A stretch of 15,194 nt of DNA from contig JBBQSN010000084.1 in NCBI GenBank assembly GCA_038213835.1, positions 1 through 15,194 of the forward strand, in the 5' to 3' direction. Positions 6,933-12,743 of this stretch are shown here, piece after piece. Origin of the DNA: JBBQSN01 sp038213835 (GTDB lineage: Bacteria; Actinomycetota; Actinomycetes; Actinomycetales; CAWJMD01). The notes under the pieces were generated by a model, which worked only from the letters and a program-made list of their open reading frames with translations, made no database searches and was not told where the DNA came from. The position numbers were made by a program, and so were the translations under genes. The stretch's first letter is position 1. Each line of letters starts with the position of its first letter.

Positions 6933-7912
6933 CCCGGCGAGACCACCGACAGGACCCGACGGCACTGCGCGACGTCCTGGTGCATCTGCTGGACGAGGGG
7001 CTCGACGCCCGAGAACGTGAGGGTGTCGCGCAGCCGCTCCACCAGCTCGACCGCCACCGTCTCGCCGTACAGGTCGAGGTCGTCGCGGTCGAGCACGTAG
7101 GCCTCCACCCGCCGCACGGTGCCCTCGAAGGTGGGGTTGGTACCGATCGAGACGGCGGCCGGGAGCGTGCGGTCGGGGGCCTGGTCGTCGCGGTCGAGGC
7201 GCACCAGCCACCCGGCGTAGACGCCGTCGCGAGGCACCAGTCCCCGGGCGTCCTGCGCCAGGTTGGCGGTGGGGTAGCCGAGCTCGCGACCGCGGTGGTC
7301 GCCGTGCACGACCTCGCCCACCACTCGGTGCGGACGGCCCAGCACGTCGGCGGCGGAGGCGACGTCACCGCGGGAGAGCAGCTCGCGCACCCACGACGAC
7401 GACCAGCGCCGCCCGGCGGACGGCTCGCCGTGCACGGGTCCGGTGACGTCGTCGAGCACGACGACGTCGAACCCGAGCTCGACGCCGAGCTCCTGCATCC
7501 GCGTCAGGTCACCGGAGTTGCGCACACCGAACCGGATGTCGCGGCCGACCGTCACCGCGACCGTGCCCAGCCGGTCGACGAGCACCTGCTGGACGAACTC
7601 GCGCGGCGTCATCGCGGCCAGGTCGCGCGTGAACGGCATCACCAGCGTGGCGTCCAGGCCGGTGGCAGCCAGCAGGTCGAGCCTGGTGGGCATGCCGGTG
7701 ATGAGCTCGGGGGCGCGGTCGGGGTAGAGCACCTCGAGCGGGTGCGGGTCGAACGTGATCGCCACGGCGCGGGCCGCGCGGTCGCGGGCCTCGGCGATCA
7801 GCCGAACGAGCACGCTGCGGTGGCCGCGGTGGACGCCGTCGAAGTTGCCGATGGCCACGACCGAGGGGCCGTGGCCGGTCGGCACGTCGTCGAGGCTGGT
7901 CCACCGGTCCAC
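6929..7912 (-). CDS. ribF: Bifunctional riboflavin kinase/FMN adenylyltransferase
   Basis: A 327-aa cytoplasmic enzyme making FMN from riboflavin and then FAD. The N-terminal FAD synthetase module has GNFDGVHRGH (22-31, nucleotidyl-transferase HxGH-type motif), TFDPHP (53-58) and SSSWVR (171-176, the SSTxxR-type motif). The C-terminal flavokinase module has GYPTAN (212-217), DGVYAGW (229-235), NPTF (259-262) and the likely catalytic Glu270 in VEAYVLD. Length is typical. GTG 7912 is chosen because it gives the usual xxRWxxLxDVP opening and lies 7 bases after a TAGTGT hexamer; GTG 7921 is an in-frame alternative. In many actinobacteria ribF follows truB directly, but here a carbohydrate cassette separates them. 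The downstream membrane-protein gene overlaps by four bases. Confidence 0.95.
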   Translation of the reverse strand: MDRWTSLDDVPTGHGPSVVAIGNFDGVHRGHRSVLVRLIAEARDRAARAVAITFDPHPLEVLYPDRAPELITGMPTRLDLLAATGLDATLVMPFTRDLAAMTPREFVQQVLVDRLGTVAVTVGRDIRFGVRNSGDLTRMQELGVELGFDVVVLDDVTGPVHGEPSAGRRWSSSWVRELLSRGDVASAADVLGRPHRVVGEVVHGDHRGRELGYPTANLAQDARGLVPRDGVYAGWLVRLDRDDQAPDRTLPAAVSIGTNPTFEGTVRRVEAYVLDRDDLDLYGETVAVELVERLRDTLTFSGVEPLVQQMHQDVAQCRRVLSVVSPG

Positions 7913-7925
7913 GGCGCACACACTA
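7913..7925 (-). promoter_or_regulatory. -10-like hexamer for a leaderless ribF transcript
   Basis: On the minus strand TAGTGT (7925-7920) is followed by seven bases and the GTG at 7912. No good ribosome binding site is present. This fits a leaderless mRNA starting at the GTG and would give ribF a promoter independent of truB. No clear -35 box is seen. Confidence 0.35.
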
Positions 7926-8154
7926 CGGACAACCCAGGCCCGCGATGCGCGGGGTTCCACGCGGGTTCGCCCTGGGGCCAGGACGTCACGACGACGTGGT
8001 TCTGCCGCCGGTTCGCCGCAGACCCACGAGCAGCAGGAGCACCGGCGGGACGACGACCGCACCGCCCGTAGGCCCAGCAGGCCACGCCCGACCAGCTCGG
8101 GCACGAGCGCGGCGGCCGAGGAGCCCTCGGTGGATCACCGGTGGATCACGCTCT
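7926..8154 (-). other. ribF-abfA spacer with possible remnant of a small membrane-protein gene
   Basis: A 50-codon frame runs from GTG 8138 to TGA 7986 on the minus strand. Its second half has coding-like third positions and reads AVVVPPVLLLLVGLRR, a short hydrophobic stretch followed by arginines. Its first half has poor third positions. In the neighbouring frame the same first half reads LVPELVGRGLLGLRA with good third positions, and a stop blocks that frame just upstream. Together they look like a short membrane segment broken by a frameshift near 8055-8070. It could equally be chance in GC-rich DNA. The rest of the spacer shows nothing recognisable. Confidence 0.2.
8128..8149. repeat. 11-base perfect tandem repeat
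   Basis: CGGTGGATCAC occurs twice in direct succession (8128-8138 and 8139-8149), a few bases beyond the arabinofuranosidase stop codon. Each copy contains the near-palindrome GGTGGATCACC across the junction. Function unknown; it could be a small duplication or a protein site. Confidence 0.7.
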
Positions 8155-9684
8155 TCAGGCCGCGTTCCCCGCCTTCGCCTGCGGCACAGCCAGTCTCAGC
8201 ATGCTCCACGACGCGGGCGGCAGCACCGTCTCGAGCCGGCCGTCGTCGACCCGGGTGCCCTGGACGCGCCTCGGCGCGACGGCGTCGGGATCGGACGGGG
8301 TGTTGACGGTCGTGCCGTCGCCGGCGAGCTGCACGTGCTCGACCACGGTCGCCGGACCGAACGCGGCCAGGTCGACCGACACCGGCAGCGCGGCGTCCTC
8401 GGCCCGGTTGACCAGCAGCAGGCAGGCCTCACCTGTCGCGGGGTCGTGCGTGACGGTCGCCTGCAGCACGGGGACGTCGCCGTAGCGCGCCGTCACGACC
8501 CGTGGCGAACCGATCTCGGCGCGCAGGGCGTGGCCGCGCGCGTGGCGGGCGGTGAGCGCGAACGGGTGGAAGGCGCTCTGCCGCCAGGCCGCGCCGCCAG
8601 GCTCCGTGCGGATCGGGGCGATGACGTTGACCAGCTGGGCCTGGCAGGCGATCGCCACCCGATCGGCGTGGTCGAGCAGCGACATCATCAGGCTCCCGAC
8701 GACGACGGCGTCGACCGCGGTGTAGTCGTCCTCGATCAGGGGGCGTGCCAGCTGCCAGTCGAGGTTCGACGGGCCGACGAAACGCGCCTCGTACCAGACG
8801 TTCCACTCGTCGAAGGAGAGCGTCAGCTTCTTGTCCGACTCCGACGACGCACCGACCTGGTCGGCGATCGCCACGACCTCCTCGATGAACGAGTCCATGT
8901 CGGCGGCGCTGGCGAGGAAGCTGGCGCGGTCGCCCTCGAGCTCCTCGTAGTAGGCGTGCAGCGAGAGGTGGTCGACCTGGTCGTAGGTGTGCTCCAGGAC
9001 GGTGCGCTCCCAGGCGCCGAACGTGGGCATCCGGTGGTTCGAGCTGCCCACCGCGACCAGCTCGATCGACGGGTCGACCATCCGCATCGCCTTCGCGGTC
9101 TCGTGCGCCAGGCGACCGTACTCGCCGGCGGTCTTGCTCCCCATCTGCCACGGGCCGTCGAGCTCGTTGCCGAGGCACCACAGCTTCACGTCGTGCGGCT
9201 CCTTGGAGCCGTGCGCCGCGCGCAGGTCGGACAGGTAGGTGCCGCCGGGGTGGTTGGTGTACTCCAGCACGTCCATCGCCGCGTGCACGCCCCGCGTGCC
9301 CAGGTTGACCGCCATCATGGGCTCGGCGCCGACCGAGCGGGCCCAGGGGATGAACTCGTTCGGCCCCACCTCGTTCGGCTCGATCCCCCGCCACGCGAGG
9401 TCGAGCCGAGTGGGCCGCTCCTCGCGCGGGCCGACGCCGTCCTCCCACCTGTAGCTGGAGACGAAGTTGCCACCCGGGTAGCGCAGCAGGGTCGGGCCGA
9501 GCTCGCGCACCAGCTCCGCCACGTCGGTCCGGAAGCCCTCACGGTCCGCGGTCGGGTGGTCCGGCTCGTAGATGCCGGTGTAGACGCACCTGCCCATGTG
9601 CTCGACGAAGGAGCCGAACAGGCGGCGGTCGATGACGCCGCGCACCTCGTCGGGGGAGACCCGTACCGTCGCCTGGGAAACCAT
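8155..9684 (-). CDS. abfA: GH51 alpha-L-arabinofuranosidase, intracellular
   Basis: A 509-aa glycoside hydrolase removing alpha-L-arabinofuranosyl residues from arabino- or arabinoxylo-oligosaccharides. It belongs to the retaining GH51 family (clan GH-A). FGSFVEHMGRCVYTGIYEP (23-41) and LLRYPGGNFVSSYRWEDGVG (66-85) are family signatures. Glu174 in CLGNELDGPW is the acid/base, and Glu293 in SFDEWNVWY is the nucleophile. Residues about 385-500 form the C-terminal beta-sandwich. No signal peptide is present, so it acts on imported oligosaccharides, but no sugar transporter is seen nearby. The ATG at 9684 is preceded by TAGGA with 7-8 bases of spacing. A divergent LacI-type gene and a palindrome over the likely -10 point to substrate-induced expression. 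It is set into the truB-ribF interval. Confidence 0.95.
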   Translation of the reverse strand: MVSQATVRVSPDEVRGVIDRRLFGSFVEHMGRCVYTGIYEPDHPTADREGFRTDVAELVRELGPTLLRYPGGNFVSSYRWEDGVGPREERPTRLDLAWRGIEPNEVGPNEFIPWARSVGAEPMMAVNLGTRGVHAAMDVLEYTNHPGGTYLSDLRAAHGSKEPHDVKLWCLGNELDGPWQMGSKTAGEYGRLAHETAKAMRMVDPSIELVAVGSSNHRMPTFGAWERTVLEHTYDQVDHLSLHAYYEELEGDRASFLASAADMDSFIEEVVAIADQVGASSESDKKLTLSFDEWNVWYEARFVGPSNLDWQLARPLIEDDYTAVDAVVVGSLMMSLLDHADRVAIACQAQLVNVIAPIRTEPGGAAWRQSAFHPFALTARHARGHALRAEIGSPRVVTARYGDVPVLQATVTHDPATGEACLLLVNRAEDAALPVSVDLAAFGPATVVEHVQLAGDGTTVNTPSDPDAVAPRRVQGTRVDDGRLETVLPPASWSMLRLAVPQAKAGNAA

Positions 9685-9707
9685 GTGACATTCCTACCGT
9701 CTCGTTC

Positions 9708-9719
9708 CAACGTTGTATA
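9708..9719 (-). promoter_or_regulatory. Candidate LacI-type operator overlapping the abfA -10 region
   Basis: CAACGTTG (9708-9715) is a perfect 8-base palindrome with a central CG, as is usual for LacI-family operators. On the minus strand it overlaps TATACA (9719-9714), a likely -10 box whose start point would be near 9707, 23 bases before the abfA ATG. Binding by the divergent regulator would block that promoter. The outer flanks are only partly symmetric. Confidence 0.45.
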
Positions 9720-9792
9720 GCGATGGGTCGAGGTCGGCGGACGGCCCGGCGGGCCCGGACGGCGCGCCGGGGCGGCGTGCGGGGACGCGAGG

Positions 9793-9805
9793 TAGCGTGG
9801 CGGGC
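9793..9805 (+). promoter_or_regulatory. -10-like hexamer for a leaderless lacI-like transcript
   Basis: TAGCGT (9793-9798) is followed by seven bases and the GTG start at 9806. This is the spacing expected if transcription begins on the start codon. A GAGG at 9789-9792 is too far away to be a good ribosome binding site. No -35 box is evident. Confidence 0.4.
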
Positions 9806-10837
9806 GTGAGCACCGCTGGAGCGTCCCGGGTGGGCCTCAAGCAGGTCGCCGAGCACGCGGGCGTGTCCGTCAAGACGGTCTCCAACGTGGTCCGCGGCAC
9901 CGTGCGGGTCTCCCCGCCCACCCGGGAGCGGGTCGAGCGCAGCCTGATCCAGCTCGGCTACCGGCCCAACCTGTCGGCCCGGCACCTGCGGCAGGGCCGC
10001 ACCGGCGTCGTGGCTCTGGCCGTCCCGGCGCTGGACGCCGCGTACTTCTCCGCCCTGGCCCGCGCCACCATCACGGCCGCCGCCGCGCACGGGTGGACCG
10101 TGCTGATCGACCAGACCGACGGCGCGGTCGAGCGCGAGATCGACATCATGGCCGGCGCCGGCTCGCACCTGGTCGACGGCGTCGTGCTCAGCCCGCTGGG
10201 GCTCGGCGCCCTCGACCTGGAGGGACGCCGACCCACCGTGCCCATCGTCCTGCTCGGCGAGCGGGTCTTCGACGGTCCCGACGACCACGTGGCCATCGAC
10301 AACGTCGGTGCAGCCCGGGAGGCCACCGAGCACCTGCTGGGGCTCGGCCGGCGCCGGATCGCGGCGGTGGGGGCGCAGGAGCACGCGAGCGCCGGCACCG
10401 CCCGGCTCCGGCTGCAGGGCTGGCGCGAGGCGCACGAGGCCGCCGGCGTGCCGACGTCCGCAGAGCTCGTGGCGAGCGTCGAGCAGTTCGACCGCCGCAG
10501 CGGCGCGGCGGCGGCCGAGCGCCTGCTCTGCCTCGACCGCGCTCCGGACGCGCTGTTCTGCTTCAACGACCAGCTCGCGCTCGGAGCGATGCGGACGCTG
10601 GCGCTGCGCGGCGTCCGGGTGCCGGACGACGTCGCGGTGGTCGGTTTCGACGACATCGAGGACGGCGAGTTCAGCGTGCCCTCGCTCACCACCGTGAGCC
10701 CCGACCTCAGGTCGCTGGCCCGCGAGGCGCTCGACCTGCTCTCCCGCCGGATCGACGGCAGCGACACCGGGCCGCCGCGCGAGGTCACCGTCGGCCACCG
10801 CCTCCTGGTCCGCGAGAGCACGGTCGGTCGCGCCTGA
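9806..10837 (+). CDS. LacI-family transcriptional regulator
   Basis: A 343-aa DNA-binding repressor with a sugar-binding core. The HTH is at about 10-35 (LKQVAEHAGVSVKTVSNVV), followed by the hinge region (SARHLRQGRTG, about 57-67). The periplasmic-binding-protein-like core follows, with typical pieces DGVVLSP, DNVGAAREATEHLLGLGRRRIA, FCFNDQLALGAMRTL and DVAVVGFDDIE. GTG 9806 is chosen because it puts the HTH about 10 residues from the start, as in the family; the open frame extends upstream to 9713 with no family similarity. Divergent from the GH51 gene, with a 121-base gap carrying a CAACGTTG palindrome. It most likely represses abfA and is released by arabinose or an arabino-oligosaccharide. 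The effector is inferred from the neighbour only. Confidence 0.93.
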   Translation: MSTAGASRVGLKQVAEHAGVSVKTVSNVVRGTVRVSPPTRERVERSLIQLGYRPNLSARHLRQGRTGVVALAVPALDAAYFSALARATITAAAAHGWTVLIDQTDGAVEREIDIMAGAGSHLVDGVVLSPLGLGALDLEGRRPTVPIVLLGERVFDGPDDHVAIDNVGAAREATEHLLGLGRRRIAAVGAQEHASAGTARLRLQGWREAHEAAGVPTSAELVASVEQFDRRSGAAAAERLLCLDRAPDALFCFNDQLALGAMRTLALRGVRVPDDVAVVGFDDIEDGEFSVPSLTTVSPDLRSLAREALDLLSRRIDGSDTGPPREVTVGHRLLVRESTVGRA

Positions 10838-10850
10838 GGCCGTTTCGGCC
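10838..10850 (+). terminator. Hairpin immediately after the lacI-like gene
   Basis: GGCCG (10838-10842) and CGGCC (10846-10850) pair around a TTT loop, starting on the base after the stop codon. There is no T-run after it. It lies between convergent genes and could act as a terminator. Confidence 0.4.
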
Positions 10851-10876
10851 CCACGCAGCGCGATGCCGTGACGGCT

Positions 10877-10893
10877 GTCCCGGGCGCCCGGAC
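10877..10893 (-). terminator. Palindromic GC-rich element downstream of truB
   Basis: GTCC-CGGGCGCCCG-GAC is an almost perfect palindrome in the 71-base convergent gap between the lacI-like gene and truB, 16 bases beyond the truB stop. It could end truB transcription and isolate it from the inserted cassette. No T-run is present. Confidence 0.3.
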
Positions 10894-10908
10894 GAGGTGG
10901 CCGACGGC

Positions 10909-11796
10909 TCAGCCGGCAGGGGCCAGCACCAGCAGCGGTCGGGCCGAGCTGCCCCGGTCGCCGACCAGGGCGACCAGGGTCCCGTCCGGGGCGATCGCCG
11001 CGACCGGTCCCTCGCCGAGGCCGGACGGAGTCAGCCGCTTGCCGAACGACAGGGCCGTGGCCTCGTCGGCGCTCAGCTCGCGCACCGGGAACGCGGCCCG
11101 GGCCGCCTCGGCCGAGGGGAGCAGGTCGAACCGTTCCTCGAGCTGGTCCAGGGTGCGGGCGCGCTCGATGCCGTACGGCCCCACCCGGGTGCGGCGAAGC
11201 GCTGTCAGGTGACCGCCCACGCCCAGCCCGGCGCCGAGGTCACGGGCAAGCGCCCGCACGTAGGTGCCCGACGAGCACTCCACCTCCACCTCGACGTCGA
11301 CGACGGCCGTCCCGTCGTGGGTCCCCGGCCGCAGTCCCAGCACCTCGAACCGGTGCACGGTCACCGGACGTGCCGCGAGAGCGACGTCCTCCCCGGCGCG
11401 GACCCGGGCGTAGGACCGCTTCCCGTCGACCTTGATCGCGCTCACCGAGCTCGGCACCTGCTCGATCGGCCCGGTCAGGGCCCTGACCCCGGTGCGCACC
11501 GCGGTCTCGTCGACACCTGCGGCGTCGCTCACCGACGTCGGCTCGCCCTCGGCGTCGTCGGTGACGGTCGTGACCCCGAGCCGCACGGTCGCCGTGTAGG
11601 TCTTGTCAGCCCCCACCAGGTACGTCAGCAGCCGGGTGGCCCGGTTGACGCCCACCACGAGCACGCCCGTCGCCATCGGGTCCAGGGTGCCGGCGTGGCC
11701 CACCTTGCGGGTGCCCGTCAGCCGCCGGACCCGCGCGACCACGTCGTGGCTCGTCCAGCCGACCGGCTTGTCGACGAGCACCAGGCCGTCGGTCAC
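10909..11796 (-). CDS. truB: tRNA pseudouridine(55) synthase
   Basis: A 295-aa enzyme that isomerises U55 in the T-loop of tRNAs. The opening GLVLVDKPVGWTSHDVV (4-20) and the catalytic motif GHAGTLDPMATGVL (33-46), with Asp39 as nucleophile, are diagnostic. SAIKVDGKRSYARVRAGE, near 118-136, and CSSGTYVRALARDLG, near 174-188, are further TruB signatures. The last 60 residues form the actinobacterial TruB C-terminal domain. The start is GTG 11796, which overlaps the rbfA stop as GTGA, so the two are translationally coupled. Read in the infB-ylxP-rbfA-truB order. Downstream of it lies a convergent LacI-family gene rather than ribF. Confidence 0.96.
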   Translation of the reverse strand: MTDGLVLVDKPVGWTSHDVVARVRRLTGTRKVGHAGTLDPMATGVLVVGVNRATRLLTYLVGADKTYTATVRLGVTTVTDDAEGEPTSVSDAAGVDETAVRTGVRALTGPIEQVPSSVSAIKVDGKRSYARVRAGEDVALAARPVTVHRFEVLGLRPGTHDGTAVVDVEVEVECSSGTYVRALARDLGAGLGVGGHLTALRRTRVGPYGIERARTLDQLEERFDLLPSAEAARAAFPVRELSADEATALSFGKRLTPSGLGEGPVAAIAPDGTLVALVGDRGSSARPLLVLAPAG

Positions 11797-12302
11797 GACG
11801 GGTCGTCGTCGTCCGGGTCGTCCTCGGACCCGTCGGACTCGGCGACAGGGTCGTCGGCGTCCTCGTCGAGCTCGACGCCCTCCAGCTCGGGGTGGCGGTA
11901 CGGGTCAGCCTCGCCGGCGTAGGTCTTGCCGTGCGCGATCGCGGCGACCTCGGCGTCCTTGTCGGCCGCGATCCGCAGCAGGTCGGCGATCGAGGCGGCG
12001 TTCTCCGGCACGGCGTCCGGGATGAACTCCAGCGACGGAGTCAGCCGGATGCCGACGGCCTTGCCGACCTCGGAGCGCAGCTTGCCCTTCGCGCTCTCCA
12101 GGGCCGCTGCGGTGGAGGCCTTCTCCGTCTCGTCGCCGAAGACGGTGTAGAAGACGGTGGCGTGCTGGAGGTCACCGGTGACCCGGGTGTCGGTGATGGT
12201 GATGAAACCCAGGCGCGGATCCTTGACCCGCCGCTCGAGGGTCTCGGCCACGACCACCTTGATCCGGTCGGCCAGCTTCCTGGCCCGGGCCTTGTCGCTC
12301 AT
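11793..12302 (-). CDS. rbfA: 30S ribosome-binding factor A
   Basis: A 169-aa KH-type protein that binds immature 30S subunits and aids 16S rRNA 5'-end maturation. The core (1-115) has KARARKLADRIKVVVAETLE, KDPRLGFITITDTRVTGDLQ (in part) and VGIRLTPSLEFIPD, all typical. GKTYAGEADPYR, near 125-136, is the common actinobacterial ending. It is followed by an unusually acidic tail of about 30 residues, ending SEDDPDDDDPS. ATG 12302 is preceded by GAGGAG at good spacing. The stop overlaps the truB start. The upstream DUF503 gene is 51 bases away. Confidence 0.95.
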   Translation of the reverse strand: MSDKARARKLADRIKVVVAETLERRVKDPRLGFITITDTRVTGDLQHATVFYTVFGDETEKASTAAALESAKGKLRSEVGKAVGIRLTPSLEFIPDAVPENAASIADLLRIAADKDAEVAAIAHGKTYAGEADPYRHPELEGVELDEDADDPVAESDGSEDDPDDDDPS

Positions 12303-12353
12303 CGCCTGCTCCTCGCTCGTCGTGCTCTCGTCGCCCGCTCGTGCGGGTGGATC

Positions 12354-12647
12354 TCACTCGTCGTCGTCGTCCCAGACCCGCGTCCGGGCCGAGAGCAGCT
12401 CGATCTCGGGGTGGGCGGCGACCAGCCTCTCGCACCGTTCCAGCACCTCGCGCACGTGGGTGGGGTCGCCCCCGACCACGCCGACGCCGACCTCGGCACG
12501 GCGGTGCAGGTCCTGGTCGCCGGTCTCGGCGGCGCTGACCTCGAACCGACGCAGGCCCGCCAGCAGCGGCCGCAGCACGGCGCGCTTGTGCTTGAGCGAG
12601 TGGACGTCACCGAGCAGCACGTCCAGCCGCAACGAGCCGACCACCAC
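12354..12647 (-). CDS. DUF503 (YlxP-like) small protein
   Basis: A 97-aa protein of the DUF503 family, commonly placed between infB and rbfA in Gram-positive bacteria. The family text LLGDVHSLKHKRAVLRPL (11-28) and AAETGDQDLHRRAEVGVGVV (39-58) is clear. The end is acidic (WDDDDE). YlxP-type proteins have been linked to ribosome assembly alongside RbfA, but no enzymatic function is established that I know of. GTG 12647 is preceded by GAGGGG with 7 bases of spacing; GTG 12644 is a possible alternative. Confidence 0.9.
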   Translation of the reverse strand: MVVGSLRLDVLLGDVHSLKHKRAVLRPLLAGLRRFEVSAAETGDQDLHRRAEVGVGVVGGDPTHVREVLERCERLVAAHPEIELLSARTRVWDDDDE

Positions 12648-12684
12648 GGGCGTTCCCCTCTCGGACGGCGTCCCGCTCGCACGC

Positions 12685-12733
12685 CCTGCGGGCAGCAGGA
12701 CGGCCCGGCCCCGTCGACGGGCGACGGGACCGG
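12685..12733 (-). terminator. Two hairpins between infB and the DUF503 gene
   Basis: Ten bases after the infB stop, on the minus strand, CCGG-CC-CCGTCG (12705-12716) pairs with CGACGG-GA-CCGG (12722-12733) around ACGGG. A second stem follows, CCTGC/GCAGG (12685-12699) around GGGCA. No T-run follows either. They may act as partial terminators or RNA-processing sites that set infB apart from the downstream genes. Confidence 0.4.
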
Positions 12734-12743
12734 ACCGGTGCGA

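Noticed and set aside
7945..9720. 591-codon plus-strand frame opposite the arabinofuranosidase gene
   Set aside because: Shadow of abfA, which has both GH51 catalytic glutamates.
9713..9805. Upstream extension of the lacI-like protein to a TTG at 9713
   Set aside because: It would place 31 non-family residues before the HTH and cover the candidate operator; GTG 9806 fits better.
10093..11922. 609-codon plus-strand frame over the lacI-like gene and truB
   Set aside because: Overlaps two certain genes and has no recognisable domain.
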